NCBI GenBank assembly: GCA_945859605.1
Contig: OX243815.1
Span: 25,081,613 to 25,145,612 of the forward strand
DNA from: Lumbricus rubellus
Taxonomy: Eukaryota > Annelida > Clitellata > Crassiclitellata > Lumbricidae
DNA length: 64,000 nucleotides
Reading direction: 5' to 3'
Position numbers and translations under genes: made by a program. The notes under the pieces were generated by a model. The model worked only from the letters and a program-made list of their open reading frames with translations, was not told the DNA's origin and made no database searches. Positions 20,068-32,000 of the stretch are shown here, one piece after another (within the stretch, counting starts at the first letter, position 1; every line of letters starts with the position of its first letter).

Positions 20068-20910
20068 CATAGATTGAGTATTCGAATATTATGAATATTA
20101 AGATTTTCAAATATTCACGAATATTAACGAATATTAAAACTGCCAACTTAATATTCATAATATTCAAAAAATTATTTATTCTTGTTCTTTCAAGAAATTC
20201 TTAATTCTTAATTCTTATTTTGTTATTTATGAAAATGTTTAACTTTTACTTAATGAATTGTACAAAATTGAGTTAGTCTACGCATAGACCTATAGCCTAC
20301 CAGTAAGTGACAATAACTTTAATAGATTTTATTGTAAAAAACCTTCAAGGTCTCTGCTGAGTCTGGTCAATGTGGCCATGCGGCATTCATATCACATTCA
20401 ATAGCCTACTTAATGTAAGTCACTTTGTCTGACTTCTGCCCCCGAACTGCCTCACCGATGGCAGTTGGAAAGACTAGTAGCAGGAATAGTAGGCTAAATT
20501 ATAAATAAACTTTAACTGCCTATTATGCCTATAAGCTTAATAGTAGCCTAACTGCACAATTGATAAAGTAGTTTTATATCAGTGTAGCAGGATGAGTAAA
20601 TATAAATGCCAACGCAGAAAATAATAGTGCCAGATTACAAGCAAAATGTATCCTGATCTCAGCATATTAAGCGCAATGCATGATATTTTAATTCAACCGT
20701 GCCCTGGATATGCCCTGGATGCGAGTGAATGTCATAGAGACATACAGAAGCATTAAACTGCTTAATAGGCTACCGAGTAACATTGCGGTTTCGATCGTTC
20801 ACCTTAATTCGTTAACGAATATTTACGAATATTTACGAATATTAAAAAATCTTAATATTCACGAATATTTGCGAATATTAAAACCTAAAGTCACGAATAT
20901 TCAATCTATG
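20068..20910. mobile_element. hAT-type element with perfect 8-bp target duplication
   Basis: Begins CATAGATTGA and ends TCAATCTATG, with subterminal GAATATT repeats facing inward at both ends (20079-20175, 20815-20905). The flanks GTCGAGGC (20060-20067) and GTCGAGGC (20911-20918) are identical. 843 bp, without a transposase frame. Confidence 0.85.
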
Positions 20911-20999
20911 GTCGAGGCCCTATATAGTATATAGGCTAATACGGTCGCTATAATTATAAAATCTGAGCACATTTACATGCAATGCCAACTGCTGCAGAT

Positions 21000-22000
21000 C
21001 GAGGCCATTAGGTTTAAAAAGGTCATCAGCGAATTGGCGGGTATTTCCTGAAGATTTCGGCCGGATGACTAAAAAAGATCGTCAGAATTTTCCGCCCAAA
21101 ATAGACTAATAGAGTCGGGTTTTCTCCCGGTCAGCGTGTATTCGCCTCAAAAATTACCAGTAGGCCTACATGTGCAACCCTGAGTAGGCCTACAACTGCC
21201 TATAGGCCTGCCTGCAGATAATTTCCCGTAGACCTATATATATATATATAGGCCTATAGATACTATAGTATACACTGTAATTTACACACACATATAGGCC
21301 TATATTTGTGATGAGCACACGCTGTTAATTAGGCCTGCCCACGACTATGTGTAGAACTACAGCCCTGATAGCAGCCTAACTTTCTCCAAAATTCTACTTC
21401 TCGCCATATCCCATTCGAAACGGAAAACATTGCGTTTTCAAAGTGATCCTATCCTCATTCTTCCACTTTCTCGACTTCCCACAATTAACCTTCCACGCCG
21501 TTTCAACCCTAAACATCATCCATCATAGCCGCCGTCTGTCTAACTCTTCGTCTGACTCTCCGTGCGTATCTTGACCTCTGCATGTCGCTTTTGTCTTGAT
21601 TGAGCGCCTGTGAATAAGCAGGTTCTCGCGACTTAGCTTCTGTGGGCGCTGTAGAAGTTCAGAGTTTACGATTACGATTACGCCGAGACTTTTTTGGTTG
21701 ATCTGTTCAGGGTCATCAGCTTCTTGACCCTCGATCACTCGAGCGTGGACCTCCACAAGGAAAAGCCGGGTTTTCTCGTTCTCTGGCCCCCTGCCTTTTT
21801 GTTGTAGTCTGCATGGGCGGAGACGAAATTTTCCAATTTTGCCGACCAAAATTTCTGACGTTTTAGTCATCTGGCCGAAATCTCAGAAAAATACCTTTTT
21901 CCCGTCAAAAAGTTGATAACTTTTTTAGTCATCTGGCCGAAATCTCGTCCCCACTGTATGCAGTGTGTGTCTTCGTAATGTGTCCATGCCCTGCAGACAC
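21000..22000. repeat. Two fragments of the CCGGATGACTAAAA repeat family
   Basis: 21020-21110 and 21826-21960 (inverted) carry GATTTCGGCCGGATGACTAAAA and AAGTTGATAACTTTTT blocks, also present inside the CAGGGGCGGATCC MITEs. A 115-codon minus-strand frame (21870-21523) starts within one fragment and resembles no known family. Confidence 0.5.
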
Positions 22001-22189
22001 TCAACAATTGGGGGGACAAATGCATGGGCGGTCCCCCCCAACACTTTCATTGGGGGACCGACTTACCCGACCCCCCTAAGTCTCCGCCCATGGTACTTTG
22101 CCTAGTGCGTGCTCAAATGTCGTTCTACCATTATGTTCTTCTCTAACCTTAAGATTGTCCTAGGCTATAAACTAGCCTAGTTAGCTAAC

Positions 22190-22495
22190 ATGCCTAGTTG
22201 GCTACACCGGAAAGCGAGAGCGGCATACGTCTGTTGGTTGCAACGGACTGCGGTTCAAGCCCCGGCCTGGGAGTTGACATTCAGAGATTTAGATATCTCG
22301 GGCTAGCACGTGTGGGACGCAGGGGCGCAAGCTCCTGCGGAGCGACTTTGGGCAAGTTGCTTACCCATCATTGTCTGTGGGGAAGGCAACGGGAAACCAC
22401 CTCACTCATCTCATCCCCCAGAGGCGTAAAGCCAATGAACCTTCCTTCGGGCAGAGAACCCTCATCATCATGATCATCATCATCATCATCAGGCT
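22190..22495 (+). mobile_element. tRNA-derived SINE, family B, plus copy
   Basis: tRNA-like head with TGGCTACACCGG and box B GGTTCAAGCCC at about 22252, body with GAGATTTAGATATCTCGGGCTAGCACG, GGGCAAGTTGC, CGGGAAACCACCTCACTCATC, and tail (ATC)n at 22460-22492. Confidence 0.88.
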
Positions 22496-22899
22496 ATATA
22501 TAAATAGCCGGGATTGGGTCGGGTACGCGCGCTTCTGAGTAGATAGTTGTGACTTGTGCAAGAGCACTTAGGGGATCTATGCATGTATAGCCTAAAGTGC
22601 TTCTAACAAATGAATAAATAAATTACTGCTTTCTGTAATTGGTTACGATGTGCCAAAGCAGTGGTTTACTAATAAACGATCGAATATCCATAATATTATG
22701 ACAAACAATTATGTGGATTCGTTGTTAGAGGAATTACGTCGTTTGATTTACAAATGGGTGTGGTCCCTTTACTGACAGTGAATCACTGTGAATGACCCCG
22801 AAGGGGTCATCCATAGTACGGCTGTGGGACAGGAGAGATATCCAGACATGCATGGGTATAGAATATATTAAGCAGAAGATGATAGATATCGAGAGATAG

Positions 22900-22964
22900 G
22901 CAGACACACACACGCGCGCGCACACACATATATACCGACACACACACACACACATTATATACTG

Positions 22965-22995
<31 letters not shown>

Positions 22996-23000
22996 CACCG
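22900..23000. repeat. (CA)n / (CG)n microsatellite
   Basis: ACACACACGCGCGCG followed by three CA runs separated by TATATACCGA. Confidence 0.9.
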
Positions 23001-23166
23001 ACACACCCATTCACACGCACAACAACACCTATATAGGCCTGCACCCCGTACACACCGACACACAGTTAGGTTACTTATAAATTATGACTACAATTTTACT
23101 GTAACATAATTATTATAATGGTCTATAATATTTTATAGTAGGCTATAATTTATAACCAGATTCACC

Positions 23167-23332
23167 CAGTATTGTGAGAATTGTAGAAAAACAACTGCGG
23201 GCCTGTGATCCACGTGAAGTTGGGGGGTGTGAAATAAGACTTTATAATTATAGGGCCTATAGGTCTACTATGATGGAACCCTGAAGAAAGACTAGAGGCT
23301 GAACCTCGTCAACCCTCCCCGCAATTCTCACC
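23167..23332. mobile_element. Small MITE, GTGAGAATTG family, full copy
   Basis: Left end CAGTATTGTGAGAATTGTAG, right end GCAATTCTCACCATGG, 166 bp, similar body to the copies at 2640 and 42847. Confidence 0.65.
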
Positions 23333-23522
23333 ATGGGTTCACCACAGAACTGACTGACATAGGAATTTATGTTGTCGCATCGCAATCAGCTGCATGTGTG
23401 TTCGTCCGCTCAAAAGAGAGAAATATGTGGAGTTCGCAGCTATAATAGCCCTACGATGAATGTGGTCGCTACCAGTCTCTCGTAGGCTACTTCTCATCTA
23501 TACCATGTATGTACTCTACATA

Positions 23523-23634
23523 TATTATTCATTGCTATGATATACATATAATCATATATATATATATATATTATTTGTCTTTAATATATATATACATATA
23601 TATGATTATATGTATGTCATAGCAATGAATAATG

Positions 23635-23640
<6 letters not shown>
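23523..23640. repeat. AT-rich palindrome
   Basis: ATTATTCATTGCTATGATATACATATAATC and its inverse flank a TATATA core, about 110 bp in all, then a long (AT)n run to 23675. Confidence 0.85.
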
Positions 23641-23678
<38 letters not shown>

Positions 23679-24119
23679 GTATGCATTATATGTAATATAT
23701 ATATAAATTATAATGCAAGCTGAAAAGCATTAGTGAAATGCCGCAATGGTAGCAATTTAGGTCTCTGTCTGTCCGCCTGGCCGTCTGTCTTTGTATTCCT
23801 CTTCCTCTTCTCACTGTGAATGCAGACTATACATGTATGTGTTTGCATATAGCCTAATATTTTATATTATGTATAATATGTGTGTGCGTAGGTGTGTGTA
23901 GGCATGTGTGCGCGTGTAGGCATAGGAATATATGCATATATACATGTATGCATGACTGTATTTATATGTGTGTATGTAGCCTATTGTAGGCCTATGTATG
24001 TATGTATGCATGTATGCATAAACAAACACATATGCACGTACGGATTAGTCCGTGTGAGTGTCCCTGGTGCAGGCTTGGGTCAATGTTGGGCGGTGTCTAG
24101 AGTGCCTTAGGTATTCGGT

Positions 24120-24330
24120 AGCTTGCGAGCTCACTATGCTGCTGCTGCCCCCATCTCGCTGTGGCGCCAGACTCCGCGCTCCTCCCTCTGATGCGGAGGC
24201 TTAGCCACCGTGTGCTGTATATCTTTCACTGTTGTTTGCTGCTGCTGCACCAGCGCTGTGTGTGATGCTGAGGCTGCAGATCGAGGTGGAGGCTGCTAGG
24301 GTTCCTGTGCTACAGAGGCTGGTGGCCCAA
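24120..24330. other. GC-rich patch with CTG repeats
   Basis: Contrasts with its AT-rich surroundings and holds several GCTGCTGCT runs. No reading frame is convincing; it could be an untranslated first exon or promoter. Confidence 0.3.
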
Positions 24331-24619
24331 CCAAGACTTCAGCGTGTAGTAGTTTATGCTGGATTAGGCAAGGTGTGGCGTTTGGAATAATAATAATATA
24401 GCTGGAGACTTGGTTGTCGGTCGGACTGGCCTCGCGAACCGTAGAATAGTTCTGGTGGTATAAGGACCTAATAATTATTATAAGAGGCCTACGTTGACGA
24501 GTTGTATACATAAAGGAATTCAAACGTTGTGAGTACTTCCTTCATTCCTTCATTTCTCTTTTATCCACGTTTACTGACGTGATGGAATTTCCATCCTCTG
24601 CAGTCGTCGTTCGTTCTAT

Positions 24620-24945
24620 CTTCATCATCATCTTCATCATCATCGTCATCATCATCATAATGACACGTCACCATTATGAGAGTCAATATTGCGCCATCAT
24701 AGTTACCTATCATAAAAGCTACTTCAGCGTCTCATACATTGGCCTACCTCTTCTCTTATGTTTGTACAGTATACATGTATGTCTTGTCCTAATAACTATA
24801 GTGATAGCTTGACCTAGTCCATGAATGAATTCAATAAAGCCATAGGCCTTAACAAAATAATAATGTCGAATTGATGATGATGATGATGCTGCTGATGATG
24901 ATGATGGTGATGATGAGTATGATGATGATGGTGGTGATGATTATA
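24620..24945. repeat. (ATC)n and (GAT)n tracts
   Basis: CATCATCTTCATCATCATCG at 24622-24660 and GATGATGATGATGCTGCTGATG at 24874-24945. Confidence 0.85.
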
Positions 24946-25074
24946 CTATTAATGATAAACAACAATTATGTCATAAGTTTCATCAGGTTCATACGCTATA
25001 ATTTCTCTGGAGCTTTTTTCAATCCTAAAGGATCTTATCAACCTCAGGGAAAACACTAATCATACCAATTACTA

Positions 25075-25290
25075 TTGCTCTGTCTGTCTGTCTGCCTGTG
25101 TCTCTCTCTGTGTCTTTCCCTGTGTCTCTCTCTGTCTGTATGTCTCAGTCTCTCTGTGTCTCTCTCTGTCTGCTGTTTATATATATATATATATTTATAT
25201 ATATATTTATATATAACAGACAGACAGAATATATATATGTATGTGTGTACTATGTATATATATGTGTGTGTATATATGTATGTATATAAT
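25075..25290. repeat. (TCTG)n, (TA)n, (TG)n compound microsatellite
   Basis: CTGT/TCTC repeats to 25170, then TATATATTTATATATA, then TATGTGTG. Confidence 0.9.
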
Positions 25291-25584
25291 ATGAATCCTG
25301 ATTGATCATTGTTATTGCTCTTATGAGTTATGATAAGAATTTAATAATTACAATGAATGATGAGAGTAATCATAATTGCTGTGAGAGTCCTCTATGCTAA
25401 ATAGGCTTAGGCATGGGGATGGGCTGTGTAAATATGTTCTTTGCAACAATTAACTCCATTAGCTTAGAATAAACCTGGCTGCCATCTTGGAAACATGGTT
25501 GTTGGTTATAGGCCTACACTGTATTGTCACGAAGGTTTAATTCTATACATGTGATCTTATAGTAGAGTTATCCTATTATATCTG

Positions 25585-25690
25585 ACCATTTATAAAGCGC
25601 TTCTCAAGGCAAGAGCCTTTCAGAAGCGCTCCAAGTGCGTTCAACCTCGAGAGAAAAGGCAGGTTTTCAGACAAGAGAAAGATGAGGGAA
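25585..25690 (-). mobile_element. LINE 3' end, minus copy
   Basis: On the minus strand: TCTCTTGTCTGAAAACCTGCC (Leu-Lys-Thr-Cys-Leu, the usual ORF2 end), then GGAGCGCTTCTGAAAGGCTC and AAGCGCTTTATAAATGG. It matches the 3' end of 51198-51404. Confidence 0.7.
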
Positions 25691-28526
25691 GACTACCAGC
25701 GAGGATGAGTTATCAACAGCTAATTACAATCAGGGCTTCAATTCTTATTTCCACTGTTATGGGGGTTAATTACAGCCAACTGGGAGCTTTCCAAGATACT
25801 TGACAGTACTAAGAATTTGCAACAGATGGTGTGGTAAGAGACCAACCACCAAATGCTTGACTCTCTATAATAATGGGAGTGCAACTACCCGCACTTGTCA
25901 GAGAGATGGACCTAGAGAAAAGAATCCAGTCTTTTTGCAACTGAGAATTACAAGATAAGTGAGAAACGTAAAGCCACAGAATGATGCGAATGCTGTCAAT
26001 TATGGTGCTAAAAGTAAGTCTGTAGGCAAATGGTAAGACCTATGTGCTCTCATCATCATTGCCGAATGCTAACTTGAAGATAATAATTATTGAAGTGCAT
26101 ATTATTGCAGAAAACGCAGACCTTTACCAAATAAAGGCTGCTGGCATCGGTTCCTTGAAGAATTCATCAATATTAAGTTGTGGACCATAATAGAATACGA
26201 ATCAGCATAAAGGTTTCCAAACCCAAGAAAAGAACATACAGGCATCTTGGTATCGAGTGTCTGTTAAACCACTGGCTGGGTGCCTGTACCCGGTACTGAG
26301 CAGCTGGATAGTGTTAAGGTATTTGGAATCATGCTTCAGAGTAGTACCGTAACTTATCTTTTTCAAGACCTTTCTGAAAAATCAACAACAATCCAAACTG
26401 TCTTAGAGTAGAAATGAAAGAGAGGAGCCGCCCCATATTTGTAATCTTCTAGCAAAGCTCTGGATGGCTATAGCTCTAGACATACTACTCTGAGCACTAC
26501 AACAACACCACATGTATGAGTGTATACCTCTAGGCACAAGATCACAATGACTATAGCCCCAGGCAAAAGACCTGGATGACTAGTATTTATGCCACCCATA
26601 GCTTATTATTAGCTGAACTGTTGGCAAGCCCTGGTAATGACCACTTTTACAGCTCAAACTTTTCTCCACTATATACAGACAGTTCACATATAGACAGGCC
26701 TTGTGGAAAGTACTTTAATCTGAATGTTATGACTTACATTGTAGAAACAGGGAAGAGGGAGATGCCAAAAGGTCTGGTCTAGGCTGAGATAAAAGGGTGG
26801 ACTGCGTAAATATATTTCTTTGGACTATGCACCTTTGAGCCAGAATAAACTATGGGGACTTTCTTATTATCAATAACAACAATAGCCACAACATCCTTAA
26901 AAAGGTTCTTATAGCCTACCATTAATAATTTTAGACAGGAAAATCAACTGATAACTTTGCATAGGAGCAGTGAAGGTGATTATGGACTTTATGGTTATTC
27001 CAGCTAGCAAACTCTGGTTAACAAAGGGTTTCTGTTCTATTATCCATTTGCTACGCATGGAAGGTGTAGCAATGATGATGCTTATGATGATAATAATGAT
27101 GAGAATTACAATTTCAATTTGCATGTGGGCCAGATCGTCATTCTAAGACTATATAAATATATAACTAAATAATATAACTATATAAAATATATTTAAAAAA
27201 TAAATATATTTAAAATATATAAAAAATATAATAATATAATATAATATTTTATATAAACATATAACATTATAATAAAAAAATATATAGAAAATATATATAA
27301 TTATAGAAAATATAAATATAATAATTACATAAAGACTATCTTAAATTTGAAATGTTCATCATCTGTTTTGTTTTCAATGACTAAATACATTTTGGAAAAA
27401 AGTTGAGAGGGTGTGCAATAGTCTAGTCATTAGAATGCTCGTCTGTCAACCCTGTTGTAAATGGCTCAAATCCTCACCACAACAGAAAGATATCTTCAGA
27501 TTTATGTTCCACTTGTACCCCTATTGAACTCGGCTTAAAAAGAGTACACTGCCGATATTCGGTTACTGGGAAAATTTGGTACTAGATAGATGACTGGGCT
27601 GGGCCATCTGCCCTCTTTAGTAGGAATGTTTACATCCTAAACCATGTGAAGTCCAGATGAAAATCTGATACGTCCTTAATGTAAGAGTTGAACCTTTGAA
27701 CTGAAGAATTAATAGAATAGTCTGCATGTATTATACTTCTCATTCATGCTCTCTCTCCTTCCTCTCTCCCCTGTCTGTGCGTCTGTCTCTGTGTGTGTGT
27801 CTCTGTCTCTGTCACTCACTCTCTCAGACCCTCTTTGTCACTCTATTTGCTGACAGCCAAGCCAGATAAATAGAGCCTGTACATTTAAAATTGTGATGAT
27901 CACGTGCTTAGAATTTCCGCTGTCTCGTTTTTTACCAGCAACATAATCCGCAACTATTTGTGTGAATCATAGGTGTTCACTTTGCATCATTCACCACCAG
28001 TGGCACCAGACACTGACCTTTCACCCTGCAGCCATAATGGAGTGGAGGCTGGTCCATAAGGATTGTCCAGTACAACAGTGAAATTGGTACATAACTTTAT
28101 TTCTGGTGTATCTTCTTTCTCCCTATCCAAAATGCATTTATCATGCATTTTCAGTTCAGTTCTTCTGTTGACCTTTTGTTGGCCACTTACCAATTGATTT
28201 AGCCAAATTTAACCCACGTAGAGTCATCAATTGGTGTTAATCCATTACATCCTTAATTTAAGACCAAATATTTCGGAATGACTAGTGACATCTAAAAATT
28301 AAAACATTTATAATGTGTTTCTGTTCACTCGTCGATAGGGAGCCATAATTATTTTGTTTGTATTTGCTCTATTTTCAGGTGATCTGTTCAGTTGTATGTT
28401 TGAAGACTTCACGCTCTGCTGCAACTAAAGAATGTGAAGTCATTTCTATATTTCTGGTAGTTCCTCTTCAAACCTCAAAATAAGTTCCACACTGCAGCGG
28501 CTTCTGTCTTGCTTCTGCTCATCTAG
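25691..28526. other. Upstream or intronic DNA of the synaptopodin-like gene
   Basis: CpG-poor. Contains a strongly AT-rich block (27140-27340) and a small (TCTG/GTCT)n tract (27770-27830). A possible exon at 28379-28456 (acceptor CTATTTTCAG) is open but its phase does not fit the next exon. No PDZ-domain exon was found. Confidence 0.4.
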
Positions 28527-28635
28527 GGCAGAGCATGACAGTAAAGAACAAGAACCATCACCACGCCATGAACATGGTACACCAGCTAAAGGAGAAAGGA
28601 CTTCAACCCCTCCGTGTTCAGAGGTTTATGCTGAG
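28527..28635 (+). CDS. Candidate internal exon of the synaptopodin-like gene
   Basis: The acceptor TTCTGCTCATCTAG is very good; the donor GTTGGT is mediocre. 109 nt. Read with one leading base it codes AEHDSKEQEPSPRHEHG...CSEVYAE, a polar disordered segment ending in phase 0, which fits the phase-0 start of the exon at 33374. A second frame with an ATG at 28535 is also open over the whole exon, so the frame is not certain. Confidence 0.5.
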
Positions 28636-28684
28636 GTTGGTAGTACTACCAATACTTTGGTACCGGTGCAATACTCTATAACAT

Positions 28685-29046
28685 CAGTGTTTAATCTAGT
28701 CCCCCACTGTGCTTTGGGGAGTCAGGTTTCTTGGAGTGGGTGGGGGAAATGGGCAAACGGCTGTTCGGGCGGCAACCGCTGAGGCGGACAGCGGCAACAC
28801 CCTTTGTATTGTCAAAACTTTTTCTGATGATCTTTTTGTGTTTCATTTATTATTTTCTTTCTATTAGTTGCTGACGCTCCATTTGTGCGTAACACTTTCA
28901 TCACGTTCATGATATAATAGTAAAACCGTTCGTGAATTGCAATATAGAATTATAGATCATGTAGAAAAACAGCTCTTACATTTTTCTGGGAGAAATGTCA
29001 TTTCTGGGGACACATATTCCCACAGAGATGCCTAGATTAAACACTG
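28685..29046. mobile_element. MITE, CAGTGTTTAATC family, longest copy
   Basis: 15-bp perfect inverted ends CAGTGTTTAATCTAG / CTAGATTAAACACTG, 362 bp, no coding capacity. No clean target duplication could be recognised. Other copies: 12921-13145, 43994-44080 and a left fragment at about 8308. Confidence 0.75.
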
Positions 29047-32000
29047 CTTAAAGATACAACATCAATTGATGGAGTTGAACAATTGTGCATATAGAGTAAC
29101 TTCCATAGACTTCGTGTCATAAGATAAACAAGCAAACCAACCAGTTCCTTCCTGGTAGTACATAAACACTTCGGCTTTTAAGATGTCTACAACATGAAAA
29201 AATGCAATGTTCTAAAACAATGAATCTGCAAGAGTCAAAAACCCTGACCAGAAGCGCTGACATTTCATTTGAGGATTATTGTTTCATTTCACTGTTTTTA
29301 ACATTGTTGCAACGCAAATGTATGTAAAATTACTGAATGCAAACTAGAAATGAAAGGATTAAATAAAGTTTTAAAAACATTATTACCAGGTAAGTGAATT
29401 TCTCTTTCTGAATCATGCAAGCTCAGATAAGAGGTAGTAACACCCCAAAGTTTATGGTTGGCTTGGCTGAATTAGGCAAGCCCTTCTTATTCTGGTTGAG
29501 ATCAATTCTGCTCTGTTCCTGCAGCTTTCTCCTGCAATCTGTTGATGCCGTTTTCTTCTTGCTTATCAGTAGGCCTACTTCTTTCATGTTTTTTGCCAGT
29601 ATGCACTACGCAGCAGTGCACAGAGTTTCCACGGGATTCTTCAGGCTAGTCCAGTGTTATTTAAGTTAACTCGAACTGAAATAACATCATCATTAACTGA
29701 AAAATTCTACTCTCCTTACCTGAAATTAAAACTGATGTGTTCTGAAAACTATATTCGAAAGTGAACTGGAAAGTACAAAACTATATACCTGAAAATAAAC
29801 TTGAAAGTTGAAAACTTAATTCTTCTGTGTGTCACACAAACTGAGTGGCATCGGTTATCGACAATGTCTTCAACTGCAGCTCAGTAACATGCCGCTTGAA
29901 TTTTAATAAGATATGTTGTTCTTGAAGATCAAATTGAATGTCATTAATAAAAATGACACTTCTTTTATATTGAATTTCACAGAACAAAATTGGAACTGAA
30001 TGTTCTGAAAACTAAATCTAAAACTGAAAAGATTTGAAAACTATAGCTAGAAACTAAAACTGTAGTGTTTAGAACATGATTATTACTGGAATTGAAAAGT
30101 AAACTGAACTTAAATAACACTGCATGCAGGCACTGAGCTGGTAATAGCAATAGCAGTAAGCATCATTTTCTTCTTACTTATCAGTACTTCACTTATACAG
30201 CATTTACTGACAGTAGTCAGTGTGCTTGCTGTATGTTGCAGTTCACATCACATCTAGTACTCTAGTAAGTCTAGTACACAGAGTCCAAAGTATTTCTCAG
30301 AGTGTTGAACTGAGCACTGATAATAGCAAACAGAGGGACCAAGCCAGCATTGTTCTGCTGATAATCACTAAATTACAACACAATCCAGGAACGGTAATCC
30401 TGCATCCTCTTTTACTATTTTATGTTTAGCACCGAACCTGTCGAGAATTGTGTAACTTACTATGGCTTTAATTGATATATCGCCATTACAAAAGTTGTTG
30501 TGAAATTGTGGATTGATCTAAACAGTGCTGTTTAAAAATTCATGCATAAAATTTCATTCATGTTTGGTTTATTGAATTTAATGAATCCGTCATACCAGCA
30601 TAAAAAGCAAAATTTGTGATGACTTGAGCTGCAGCCCTAACAGATTTCTTAAGATGATTATTAATCATGCCTTTGTTAGCTTCCTAGTAACTTTATGAAG
30701 CATCAAAATCTTAATTTTTTGACTTTTTTTATTGCACCCAAAGTAAACCATTTATAATCAGTGTATCTAAGTTTTCATCTAATCATCCAAATGGCAACTT
30801 TTACTTCTGATAAATTTTGAGCACACAATGTTTCTATGCCTAACCCTTCATTGTTAATCATCATCTTTGCTCAGTAAAATGTTTATGGTTGTTTGGGTTT
30901 AATATTACATGTATAGCAAAGACCTTAAATTCTCACTATTTTATAGTCAGGAAGTGTGGTAGACTGCCTCTGTCTGCTAAACTACGGTAGGCAATAAAAT
31001 TGGTGCTTAATTGGTGTTTGGTAAAGGGTGATTGTCTAATCATTGTCAATTGTGTTGGCAATTTTATTTATGGCAAGTATCAGTTTGTAATTGTATTGTA
31101 ATCAAACATTTATATAGCGCCACTTCAAGAGAACTCTTCAGAGGCGCTCCCGACCTGACACCAAAACATAATCAAAGAGAATGGTTTTCAAACGCTTGCG
31201 GAAAAGGTACAAAGAAAGACAAAGAAGTTCATTACGGAGACTAATAGGCAACTTGGGGGAAAAAACAAGTTCTTCCCGAAAAAACCCATTTTCCCAAGTT
31301 CAAATCGACAAACCCAAGACCTTGGGAAAAAACCCAAGTAGTGGAAACGCTGGCCCTTTCTCTCAGTGTTACCAAAAATGTGGATAGCATCAGGAAGTAA
31401 CTCGAACACAATGTAAATATTGGTGAAGGCTGGCATAATATAGAAGACTGATGATGATTGATGATGTGGGATTGAAATTTTAATGACAAGCTGCACTAGT
31501 TTTGTAGAAACTTTAAATAGTACACTACATGCTCCTCATTAAACTGTCAATTATGTAATTAGAATGAGACTATTTGTGTTAATTAATAGAGCGTATCTAT
31601 GAGGGAACTTAAGTTATTAAATACAGCATATTTATGTGACTTCATGAGATAAAAAATGTCAGTGTTGAATCTACAATATATCAGTTTAGCTGCAGGCAGC
31701 TGCCTGAAGTTGCACTCTTGGCAATTATAACTAGTCTTCTGCTGATCAGAAATTTCTTTTTGGCATGAATAATAGACTGTAAGAGTTTGTGTTGAAAGAA
31801 TACAATAAACATTCATAGTGTTGCTAATGTAATCATAAAATATTGAGATTCATTTTTCCATGCTATCAAAAACATAATATTTTGGAGAATCAAAGTTTCA
31901 AACTTTGGCAGATTTTACTTAAAATTATCATAATTTATAATCATACTTGCATCTTCCGCTGCAAACTTCGGAATCCTGCTTAGTCAGCCGCATCAGCCTC

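Noticed and set aside
21523..21870. 115-codon minus-strand frame
   Set aside because: Begins inside a repeat fragment (CCGGATGACTAAAA family) and shows no domain; not supported as a gene.
22734..23063. Cys/Val-rich 109-codon minus frame
   Set aside because: Caused by the (CA)n repeats at 22900-23000.
24120..24330. CpG-island promoter or coding exon
   Set aside because: GC-rich but frames are broken in all six readings and no donor/acceptor pair stands out; left as an unassigned GC-rich patch.
28379..28456. Possible exon with good acceptor CTATTTTCAG before the synaptopodin-like exon at 28527
   Set aside because: It would end in phase 0 while the next exon needs two leading bases; the donor GTAGTT is weak and the encoded segment is unremarkable.
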